Positions 42,174 to 52,182 of a DNA stretch of 64,000 bases are shown one piece after another. Each line of letters starts with the position of its first letter. Positions within the stretch are counted from its first letter, which is position 1. Location of the stretch: NCBI RefSeq assembly GCF_963576615.1, contig NC_088717.1, positions 55,197,526 through 55,261,525 on the forward strand. The letters are read 5' to 3'. The notes beneath the pieces were generated by a model, which was not told the DNA's origin, ran no database searches, and worked only from the letters and a program-made list of their open reading frames with translations. The position numbers and the translations under genes were made by a program. This DNA is from Watersipora subatra. Lineage: Eukaryota; Bryozoa; Gymnolaemata; Cheilostomatida; Watersiporidae.

Positions 42174-43100
42174 AAATTCACAGAATTATCTGAGCTGTGC
42201 ATGCCCACCGAATTCGTCGACGAAACCCTTTTAATTAGCTAAACAAGTTATTAGAGAGCACGATTCTAGCAGATTTTGCAATTAGTATAGTTTGAGGCCA
42301 CTGACCTCTATTAGGTCAGTGTTTAAGGCACATATTACGACACACAATAATAGTACTAGTGCAATTCAACATAGTACACACGATGCAACTGCTTAGATTG
42401 CGCTATTGTTGGTATTTATTGTTTTGACGTTATAGCTACAAAGCGTTTCTTTTTTAATAATAACAGTTTTTTAGCAGTAAAAGTTCTGTGGCAGAAAGTG
42501 TAGCCACCTTTAGCACAATCAGTTCAGTTGCATCGTATTTACTGTTGAGTGCATCTGGTTACAACCATACTTAATCATACTCGCTAGTATATTACTCATA
42601 TGCAATACTCACTATATTGTCTGTGTAACTGCTCAGCAATAATGTCACTCATACTATTGTTTTTTATCGTTTACCTGTAAACTACTAATTACGAATTAAA
42701 TCATGCACACTGGAGTTTCCGGTAGTGCTAAGCTTGACGCTTCTACACGCGGACGTTTATTTCTATTTCTCAAAATAATCCACACACTTTTAGCACGAAA
42801 CATTTATTATGGTGAATTGCCGTAATATTTTTTTTGCGTGTCGTGTTATGAACTACATAAATTTTAAAAGTTGCTAGAATCGTGCTCGCTAACCAACAAT
42901 AGCGCAACCTAAGCAGTCACACCGTGGGTACTATGTTGAATTGCCTTCGTACTTTTATTGTGTGTCGTATTACGTGTCTTGGACTATACTAATTGCTAAA
43001 GCTGCTAGAATCGTGCAGGCTACAAATTTGTTTAGACAGTTAAAAGCGTTTCGTCAATGAATTCGGTGGGCATGCACAGCTCTGATAATTCTGTGAATTT
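42174..43100. mobile_element. Long inverted-repeat element, arms of 210-240 bp
   Basis: Left arm 42174-42412 and right arm 42893-43100 are inverted copies sharing CAGAATTATC, GCTGTGCATGCCCACCGAAT, CACGATTCTAGCAG and AGCGCAA-type words; loop about 480 bp. The loop side of the right arm contains a second partial direct copy (TTGCTAGAATCGTGC at 42871 and 43003). No ORF; likely a non-autonomous DNA transposon with long TIRs. Confidence 0.75.
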
Positions 43101-43952
43101 TGACCTCTGGATTTTGATGTCTGGATCTGTATCCTATACACTTGGTCTTCATCGACCAGCTACTGTCACTCTACTCAAGTCACTCTAGCACAACTCTAAG
43201 ACTTCGAGAATCGTTCAAGACAAATACTCTTGACTTAATACGATGCCAGAGAAAATGATGGTTTTAGCACCATCGCTTCCACACTGAAACTCCCCGTCAA
43301 TTTATGCTTGAACAAACTGATTATACCAAGACTCTGTATTTTACTGCTTCTTTGGAATAAATGGCCTATTTCTGTATCAAGTATTTTATGAGCAACAAGA
43401 AAACTAATGTCTCTGCGTTACAGAGCCTAAGATAGCTAGAGCTAGTCTCTCTTCCTCTTGTTAATTTGAGTTATTGGAGTCTCTCTGTATATTTTACAGC
43501 CAATGTTTCCACTATTTGAGTAAATCCAGATGTCCTTCTCTTGATTTTGTTTAACTGACAGTTTGAAGCAAATTAACTTAAAATTGTTACATTTTAATGA
43601 TCAAATAAAACTTGAGATACATTGTCAATAGACAAGGCTTAGTAACATAATCTTTATTATCTTCATCCCTGAAAGTCTACATATGTATATGTCTACATCT
43701 TTTCACTCCTTCATAAATTGAAAGAGTACGAATATGTAGACATATACCAGAAAATAAATATAACATGACTAGCTATAGCTACTACACAGGATAGTTAGAT
43801 AACGCTGAAGGCAGTAAATGTGACTTGGCTACAAAAATCAGAAACACCCCTAGGAAGTTTTCATAATTCAGCTCACTTATACGCTACTAGGTATAAATCT
43901 GCCATAAATTGCTCATGCATCATTCAAGCAATCGATGAAATTTTATTTTTAG

Positions 43953-44220
43953 AGTGAAAAGCAAGAGTCCCATACTATTAATGAAATTAAGAGCAATGAG
44001 GTCGGAGGACAGACAACTCATAGATAGAGTTAAGCCACTTGGTTTTATAAACCCTAGACGCATGGCAGCAGCGAGGCAACTGCCTCTGAAGGAGCTCAAC
44101 CGACTAGTGTGCCCCTTGCTGGAGGCCTCAAAGAAAACCCGTGCAATTTGGGAGTGTATCGATTTCATGTGTTTAAATAATGCTGTCAAGCAAACGTATC
44201 ACCTTTACCAGCGCAGATGA
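43953..44220 (+). other. Unassigned terminal-exon-like ORF
   Basis: 88 codons ending in TGA, with the acceptor-like TTTTATTTTTAG just before. Protein is charged and of ordinary composition (MKLRAMRSEDRQLIDRVKPL then GFINPRRMAAARQLPLKELN, two Trp/Cys near the end), unlike the AT-driven ORFs around it. No family recognised and no upstream exons found. Could be a gene end or an old element. Confidence 0.3.
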
Positions 44221-44592
44221 TACGCTAGCCTCGCTTAGTAACATGAAGATTTTTTAAAAGTTTGATGCCAACTGTGGGTATTCATGGCTGAGGTAAACAA
44301 AAGACTCGCATAAACTCACCAAATTCAAAACAACGTTCTGACGATACTACTGCAACAGACTGCCATTTTAAATATTGTTAGCACCCTAAATCATCTTAAA
44401 AAAATACAGGTTTTGGACAACATTGAAGGGGTTGTTTGCTAAATGGACGATATATTGTTTTACAAGAAAACAAAAAAGCAACATACCAGTAGAGTGCAAG
44501 AAATTCTTAGCAGACTGCCAGGGAAAGGGATAACAATGAGTGAAGGGAAGTGTTAATTCTATCAAAGAAAGATTATGTTCGTAAGACGCCTA

Positions 44593-44708
44593 CCGTAAAA
44601 CCTGTATTGGAATGCCACCTTTATTTGAACGCCAACTCTAATAAAGCGCCACTCTAAGGGAAGAGTTGAAAAATAGAGCGCCATGGCGTTCAAATAAAGG
44701 TTTTATGG
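44593..44708. mobile_element. 116-bp TA-flanked MITE, copy 2
   Basis: CCGTAAAACCTGTATTGGAA to TTCAAATAAAGGTTTTATGG, TA at 44591-44592 and 44709-44710. Identical length to copy 1 at 24331, so both come from one fixed internally deleted form. Confidence 0.85.
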
Positions 44709-44950
44709 TAATTGATGAGTCAGAAATTCTAGCTAATCCAGAAAAGATAATGGCAATTCAGAATTATCCTCTCCTTAAAAATTTGACAGTTCTGAATATA
44801 ACCCTTGCTTTGAGATCTTTTACACAGGCATCTCTTACAGCAAGTGAAGCAAGCTCTGATTTCAGATGTGGTACATATACACAAACAAATATATGAAATG
44901 GTTTGTAAAACATTTCAATTTACAGCAATAATTGTTGTATATATATGTTA

Positions 44951-45640
44951 CTAGCTAAATGCCGGACGTTGCCCGGATAATAAAAAAGTCTTTGGACATA
45001 AAATTTATTTTTATTTAACATATACAACATTTACCATTTTAACTTTTAAACTTCATATCATGGGAAAAGTGTTTTTGTGCAGCACAAATCAATTAAGAGA
45101 AAAAAAACTGTAAAGGTTTTGAAACTTTTTCAAACAACTGTAACTTTAAAATTTCATACCATGAAAGATGTGTTTTGTTGAAATAAATTAGGAGGTAAAA
45201 CTGTAACATTAAACATTAAAACTGTAAAGCTGTTTAAATGTAAATGTGAAATCATTAGCAAGTAACAGCTAAATATAGTCTGTTTTGTTATGATAACAAT
45301 GAAAAACTATTTGGTATACGATTATACGATTTTAGTTCGTTTTAGTGTTGGCATCATAAGGCGAAAATATTGTATAGACGCATAGAATGGTATAGAAACC
45401 CAGAGTAATTATCTAATGCTATTACTTCTTGGTAAAGTCATCATCAAAACCATCATCATTAAAAAATAGTAACAAAACAATGTGTTAACCTTAGTAACTA
45501 TAATTGCTTACAATAACTTTAGTGCATTTTGTGGTTATGATCTGCAAGAAATGTAACAGTAGAATATAGAACGTGCAGAGTTCTTACCTTCGAGACAGGC
45601 GTGTAACATAAGTGCTGAATCTAACTTAAAAATGAATTTA
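44951..45640 (-). mobile_element. Non-autonomous Helitron, copy c
   Basis: 3' terminus on the minus strand: ATCCGGGCAACGTCCGG, a clean hairpin, then CATTTAGCTAG and T. Body is homologous to copy b over at least 350 bp (AACATTTACCATTTTAAC, TAATTAAGAGAA-type words). The 5' end is not identifiable. Confidence 0.65.
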
Positions 45641-45656
45641 GCTTACTAAAAACATA

Positions 45657-46041
45657 CTAACAAATGCCCGGCGTTGCACGGGTATTAAAAATCAGCTTAT
45701 AAACACTGACAGGTAATGTATGTAATTGCCTACCACTTATGATAAGCCTGGCACATTGCCACTGGCTAATTTTAGCAAACAAGTAAATTTGCTAATAAGA
45801 GCAAGGATAAAATGACTTTACGCCATAACAGAGAGCGGTATGCGTATTTGCACCCACATGGCGACATATATTGCCCAATGAATACATCAACCTCGAGTAG
45901 CTTATTTGGTAAGGCATCCTGGTGAATAGGAGGTTCCAAGATCAAATCTTCTGCAATACGGATTCTTCATTCCAATGTATTAATAGCTATAGCTGGACAA
46001 ACCGAAGTACACACGCAAGCTTTGAGATTTTTATATATAGA
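45657..46041 (-). mobile_element. Non-autonomous Helitron, copy d
   Basis: Minus strand begins TCTATATATAAAAATCTCAA at 46041 and ends CCCGTGCAACGCCGGGCATT then TGTTAG and T at 45657. 385 bp, close to copy a (381 bp). The base next to the 5' end is again the G of a CTAG. Contains a tRNA-like B-box stretch (AAGATCAAATCTT). Confidence 0.7.
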
Positions 46042-46979
46042 CTAGTGAAAATATATTTGTCCATAGTCAACAGTTACTAGTTTGTTCATATATAAATAGC
46101 TATGTAAAGGCTTGCTGTCAATGTCATTTAAAAGCCAATTTTGGTCAGCCCAAGCATGTGTTGGAAATAAATGAAATTGAATCAAAATCATAATACTCAA
46201 CAATTTCAGCCGATCATGGATGAGTTGGTTCTATCTCTACTGCAGCACTTTTACAGGTAAACCTAAATGTCAATCAAGTTGTAAACTCTATCGGAGGTGA
46301 AATTATGGCTATGGCATTCGATGTGGATGCGGTGACAGGTGCACAGACACGGGGTAGACAGTTCTGGGAGTGGATGACTCTGCAATCGATTGGACCATGT
46401 CTCATGGTAGGTCGCGGTCAAGACATTGAGCACTCCTGCTCTATAAGAACGTGAATTATCAATTGTCATTACTGGTATGTACCTCTTCCAATAATACAAA
46501 CTTTTTTGGATATCATCTAAAATCTAAAAACCAAGATTATAAATTAAATTGTCCTATTTCCCCACCCCTATTAAGTAAAAATTGATAACTGTTATAGTTT
46601 AGCGAGGCTTAGTTTTATTGTTGTCCTTCTCCCGCATATATTTATGTTATGTTCTAAAGTTGTCTTACAATTCACTTTTGTTTTTATTTGGTGTAAGAAG
46701 TTTAACATGGCAGTCTAAAGAATTAACAAATTATTAGAAATCAGCAATAACTTTAACACCCATAGATTGCTCTATGTTAGTCAGCCTCTAGCCACTAAAT
46801 AATACAACACCATAATAATGGTCATTAAATATGGTAACAGCACACCATAAAAAATATCCATTGATTAACTAACTCATTGTTTAATTCAAAAGTAAAATTC
46901 GTAATAGTAGATTAACTATTTTAAGAAAGAGTAGCAACATATCTGTGAAAAAAGCTTGCTAGTAGGTCATACTTGATGC

Positions 46980-47290
46980 ATGGTGATGAGCGAATTCTTA
47001 AACAGAATCCACGAGTCCTTCGCACAGTTCAAGGCCGACAAGCACTGGATGAGCCTGATATTAGAACCAACTAGTCTCCTAAGCATGCCCAGCTTGCAGT
47101 CTACTGAGTCTGCTGGTGAAGGTATCACTAATGCGCCGCATATTACCTCAGCGAGGACTACGCCTCGCCGAAGAATTCTACCAGCTGAAGATTGCTACCT
47201 GCCGAGGACCGCTCCCGTACCAGCCGATATGGCGGAGACGTAAACAGACCAAAATATCTTGGTGGCATGTTTGAGCCACCATTAGAAGTG
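46980..47290 (+). other. GC-richer coding-like island of unknown origin
   Basis: Composition changes sharply and two overlapping frames are open: one ends RRRILPAEDCYLPRTAPVPA, the other RLAEEFYQLKIATCRGPLPY then QPIWRRRKQ. Looks like the 3' end of a retroelement ORF but no diagnostic motif is present. Confidence 0.25.
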
Positions 47291-47654
47291 ATCCATCCTA
47301 CTTTTTGTTGTTTCTTCACATTCATATATTTTTAAAAAATTATATCGTAAAGTGATTGTATGACATGCTCTGCTCCCTATTTTTAAATATGCACCATCCG
47401 GAAGTCGACTTTTGAGCTGGAGTTATATTTGTAAATACTTTGTTATTCGCCTTGTAATGTGTGTGTAAAACTTGCTCTGCTCACTGTTTTTTTAGTTATC
47501 ATCAAGTCCCAGCACTGAGTGTTGACTTACTAGAAACTCTCTATACAGGAAAGTTAACATTGCTACTCTCCCAACGCTCTCACATCCCTACGAATGAATG
47601 CTGAATTGTTTTTAAAGCATGATATGAGTGAAAACAACAAAAAAGCGCTACCTA

Positions 47655-47768
47655 TGCCATATCTTAACACAGTATAAGTCAGTGCCATATCTTAACACAG
47701 TATAAGTCAGTGCCATATCTTAACACAGTATAAGTGAGTGCCGTATCTTAACACAGTATAAGTGAGTG
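47655..47768. repeat. 28-bp tandem repeat, four units
   Basis: GCCATATCTTAACACAGTAT plus AAGTCAGT repeated four times, the last two with AAGTGAGT. Confidence 0.9.
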
Positions 47769-49619
47769 GCGAGTAAATCTGCGCCTTCGTCTTCGGGTTA
47801 AGGATTGCAGATGCACACAGAAGTGAGCAAAATTTACACTACTAAACAAATGCATGACTAATTATTGCAAAGTGAGCTTGCTGTCAAATGAGATGTTATG
47901 ATTGATAACTTAAATTTTCTACAGGCAAGAAGTGGGTGTGCGCTTTTTGCAAGCGTATACCTATTAAATGAACTATATGCACATTTATAACTAAAACCTA
48001 TGAGAAGGATGCAGAGATTATTTGAGAACACATGTGCAGCCATGCAATCAACATACGAGGTCCCAACATACGACAAATTTGAGACACGACGACAAATTTG
48101 AGAAAGATTTTGCTTTGAGATATGAGACAATTTGAGATAATATAAGCGTACGAGACAATTATCGATACGACCTCTAGGTGGCCGAGTACCCGAGAGGCCG
48201 CTTTCAAGAACAGCCTCACTCAATCATTTACGTTCAAAAGTTTTAAAAAGTCTGGCTAAAAGCACAGGTGAAAATGAGTCAAGTCAAAACATGACGCAAA
48301 AGGAGCCAAACCAGGAAAAAAGAATTAAATTTAGTGTAAAGTAAGATTTAAACTTCGGTATTTTCAAGTGTGCGTATGTTGTAAGCTATGTTCATTTAAC
48401 CCTTTCAGTCCTGATCCCAAGTATTTCGGGAGTTGTGTTCACTTGGGCGTGATCCCAACTATTTCGGGACACAATACTAGTAGCTTTATTGATATTCCTT
48501 TTATGTATTTTTCATTTTTTTGAAGCATTATTTCGAAAGGTATCAGTCTGATGTTCAATTTTATACCAGGAATGTGGTTGAATAAAACCATTTTACCAGA
48601 CAAATCCTGTGTTAGATTTCCACTTCTTCAACACAGGAGGTTGCCATTTTGAATACATTTACCGAAAGCCGTTGCTAGATTTCGGAGTGAATCTAAATGT
48701 AGTTATAAGTTCATTTGAACAATTCAGCAGTGAAAACGATTCACAACAACAAAATGATAAATTATTAGCAGCTTAAGGTAAGTTCTAAATGTACTACAAC
48801 AGCATTATTGAATTATTATATTTTGTATTTCGACGAAAAAATGTTTAGTAGATAAAACGTTCCATGATTTTAGTAGATACAAATGTCATAGTAAATGCAT
48901 TTACTTTTGGATATCGTTGTGCAAGAAACTTAGAAGCACGAAAATTATGCCGTTTTATATAATAATTTTTATTATCGTTATGCTGTTACTTGTAAGTGAG
49001 GTTAGAAATGTAAATGATGATTCCTTTACTAGTGGCAACGATAATATGCCCAGAGCGTCCACACCTGTTAGTGATTACCAGCAACAGATAGTTATAATTT
49101 ATGAACATTCATTTTATACCTTTTTTGATAAACTTTCTTTTTATACTTTTTTTATACTTATTTTATTTTTATACACATTCTTTTTGCTCATTTTCATGCA
49201 TTTCTAGATGATATCAGTTTTGTACTCAAGTTGTTTGCATCTTGTGTGTCTTATTATAATAATTGCAGTAGTAGTTGTTTGTAGTCATTAGAGTGTAAAT
49301 GTTGTTTATATAGAATGTAATTATGATATAGAGCAGTACTGTATTGTCCTATTAGGAGACTCCGGAACCGTCCAGAGCACTTTTCTTCTGTCAAAATCTC
49401 GGAAATTGCGAAATCGGCAGTGTACATTGTGGAAGTCATTACGTGGCACTGAAATTCACAGGCCCATATTCCCTGAGGCGGCTGGGCAGCTGAGTGGCCC
49501 CAACTTTTTAGTGATCTTCGGCGGCTAATTAGTAAGAATTTCAGTCTAAGCTCATTCACTTGGAATTTCCAACAACTAATTACCTAGCGCTCTAGCGCAA
49601 CGCAGAGCGTTGCGCTACG

Positions 49620-49868
49620 TTGCGCTCTAGCGCTACGAGCGATGAAGTGGCGAGGCTCACTAATCATCTAGTATTGGTTTTGCCTGTCACCAATGCAGTG
49701 GGCGAGAGATACTTTTTAAACAATCCAAACATCGACGAGGAACACTATGGGGCAGGCTGTCTAAATAATCTTCTAATATTACACATATATAAAGATGTTG
49801 AAATAGATACAAAATCAGTTGTGAAAGATTTCTGCCATGAACACATTGGCAGAAGAAGAACTTTTTAA
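49620..49868 (+). pseudogene. hAT transposase C-terminal (dimerisation) fragment
   Basis: Encodes HLVLVLPVTNAVGERYF, then EEHYGAGCLNNLLILHIYKD and a short tail. This matches the hAT C-terminal dimerisation motif (LPATNAxSERSFS ... RLNHLLLLHVHKD). The serine-rich piece after ER and the DDE/RNase H part upstream are lost. A palindromic AGCGCTCTAGCGCAACG / CGTTGCGCTCTAGCGCT lies just upstream (49587-49636) and a GC-rich stretch downstream (50348-50450) may be its 3' noncoding part. Confidence 0.7.
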
Positions 49869-50165
49869 AAGACAAGTGTTAAGCTATAACAATCAATTTT
49901 CTATGTACACATGTACATGTATATTTGTGTTTGCAGGCCAAGTTTGTTGCTCATTGTATTCCTAGGTGGCCATAATTTAAACGTAGTAAGTTTTAAGCAG
50001 GCCAAGTAATCTATTTGTTGTCTTTCCCTGGTGCATGTAATATATTATTTAAACGTATTTTTGTAACTTAAACAGGTGCTCTTAAATTTAGTTTTTAAAA
50101 GACAAATGTCAAGCTATAACAATCAATCTTCTATGTACACATGTACATGTATGTATATTTATGAA
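49866..50165. repeat. ~65-bp direct duplication
   Basis: AAAAGACAAGTGTTAAGC...CTATGTACACATGTACATGT at 49866 recurs at 50097 with few changes, 231 bases apart. Confidence 0.75.
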
Positions 50166-51541
50166 TATAAATGTAAATATACATATGTATGGTTACAACT
50201 CAAACCCATGTAATTCTGTAGCTAGCTCTCTTTGCAAGACTCGAAATGACTCACCTTGGCAGGACCTAAATATCCACCTTAAATAATACAAGATACACTT
50301 TAAAATGCCCTAATTTTGCTCTTAATTATCAAAATTTTCTTGGTTGAGGGCCCCCGAACCCTCCTTCTCTGGGAGGGCGTTTCAGTTCCACTCCCAGACA
50401 CTCCCCACACGGGCGAGTTGGGCCTTCGGCCCTCTGGCAACTACTAATTGACAGTTTTTCCTGACCATTTTTTCTTTGGACAATACAGCCCTGATATAGA
50501 GACATAATAAACCAATCAATTGAACTATAGATAGAAGCTCTTTTATGCCATGATATTGCATATAGGCTGATAACTTTTAGTTCTACTGGTTAAAATCCAA
50601 AAATATTTTTGCAACTTGCTCCTAACACATTTTTCCGACATTCTAATATGTTATTGGAGTGTTATCAACCAAGAAACTGACTAGTAGTAACAAACAAACA
50701 AACATAGACTTTTCGATTTCCAAAACATATATTGATTTGAATCTCATCAATAACATCTACCATAAGTTAACTTAATGCGCATATATTGGTATCAAATTCC
50801 AGCTAAGAATATTATTAAGAAGTTGCAAAAAGCCATTTTAAATTATCTTGAACGCAACATTATTTATGCCCATTATTTATTTATTTATCTAATCCAAGTC
50901 ACATTAATAAATAACGAGTGTGACAAATTAATTAGGCCTGGCAGGCGTTCAACTAAAAAATAATTAAGAATGAAAGGGTTAAGTTAAATCTAAAGTTTCT
51001 GTGGTTATGTAGTGTTAAAAAAATGTAGCATGAGTGTGTTGCCGTTGTTGTATTATGGGATTTGTTAGGCTCAGGCTATATTGGTGTCTGAGCTCAAGGC
51101 AGTCCAGGTGGTCTTGGTAATTACGGTGAGAGCATAAAGCTGGATAAAGCTAGTGGGTAAAGCTAGTAGATTAGCTAGTGTAAGGCAGTATGGGGAGGAT
51201 ATAAGGAAGTGTAATGAAAGACAGAGGTTTTTTTCTTCACGTCAATACATGTAAGTATATTCATTTATACAACAAGCTGCTACCCTCTACTCCGAGGTAA
51301 AACTTCACACTGTACATAATAATGTCACATTTTACTGCAGATCATAATCACTAAATAAGTATTTGCTACTTTGTGAGTGTAGATAGTAAATTATATTAAT
51401 TAAAGACACTTTTTTTCACAGTAATATCCTGTTTTAGAGTACGAACAGGTTACTTTATACTTAGTTATTTTTATAGGAAAATTGACTTGAAATAAAAGAA
51501 AATTGAGATACGAGTTATATCCGTACATCAAGGCATGGCTG

Positions 51542-52068
51542 TACATATTCACTCTCTATTATCACGTGAACATAATTGGAGTTGTCTTATTTTTAGCTTA
51601 GCGATATCACACGATCGCCATTCTAGACGTTTGAAGACTAATTATTTTTGTAACGAATAGGTAGTACATGTATTTGTCTACTCCTTTCCTTCAACTATGC
51701 ATCAATACTCTACATTATTATTTTCAATGTATAAAAATATTATAAAATGAGAGTATCTTAAACATATGTTATATTTTTAGAGCCAATTCAATAATATACC
51801 GGTAAGTTAGTTTACACAACATTTACCTGACGCTTTAAAAGAAAAAGGTTAACGTAATAGCATAGGGCTAGCGCGATGGCGTAAAGCTATGTCAAGTAGC
51901 TACGCCTCACCTATTGACGCGACGACTGCTTTGAGCTTGTACTGTATGGTTTGTTTACAACAATGCCTCTATTATGAACTTTTGTTAGTGGGCGGAGCTT
52001 ATAGCTGTTGACGCACATGCAGCACTATCCAGGGTCTGCATTGGTGGTCCACGGAGCTAGTTGCGAGG
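51542..52068. other. ALDH2 upstream flank
   Basis: Likely promoter and 5' UTR of ALDH2; composition becomes less AT-rich towards the ATG, with one GC box. No other gene. Confidence 0.45.
51990..51995 (+). promoter_or_regulatory. Putative GC box upstream of ALDH2
   Basis: GGGCGG (Sp/KLF-type) in a locally GC-richer stretch 74 bases before the ALDH2 start codon; no TATA box seen nearby, as common for housekeeping metabolic genes. Single short motif, so weak. Confidence 0.3.
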
Positions 52069-52182
52069 ATGTCTTTATTTGTGAGAAATCTTGGAGTAGT
52101 TGGCAGAGCTTTCCGTCAGAATGTTAGGTGTATGTCTGCTTTACCAGCACCTAATCGAAACCCATCGATACCAGAGACAAAG
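52069..52182 (+). CDS. ALDH2: ALDH2 exon 1: mitochondrial presequence
   Basis: Codons 1-38, phase 0, donor [26 protein letters not shown] is basic and amphipathic, then [10 protein letters not shown] begins the mature region. The only ATG in this frame between the GC-rich leader and the donor other than the internal M22; the first gives the targeting peptide. Confidence 0.9.

Larger units (their letters stand above)
48401..50978. mobile_element. piggyBac-type element nested in the Tigger-like element
   Basis: TTAA (48397-48400) then CCCTTTCAGTCCTGATCCC at the left; TGAAAGGG then TTAA (50979-50982) at the right. 2578 bp. The left subterminal region repeats GATCCCAA(G/C)TATTTCGGGA. No piggyBac transposase motif was recognised; two ORFs (48917-49207 and 50775-50963) are membrane-like or Ile/Lys-rich and unassigned. 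Confidence 0.6.
48037..51541. mobile_element. Tigger/pogo-like element split by a piggyBac-type insertion
   Basis: Left end CAGCCATGCAATCAACATAC, right end (reverse complement) CAGCCATGCCTTGATGTACG, with TA at the right and a mutated TG at the left. Subterminal CGAGACAATT / TTGAGATACGAG motifs fit Tigger ends. Without the 2.58-kb insert it would be about 0.92 kb. No transposase core seen. Confidence 0.65.

Noticed and set aside
47858..48223. 121-codon minus-strand ORF (MSEAVLESG...)
   Set aside because: It overlaps the left end of the Tigger-like element and reads through its noncoding terminal repeat.
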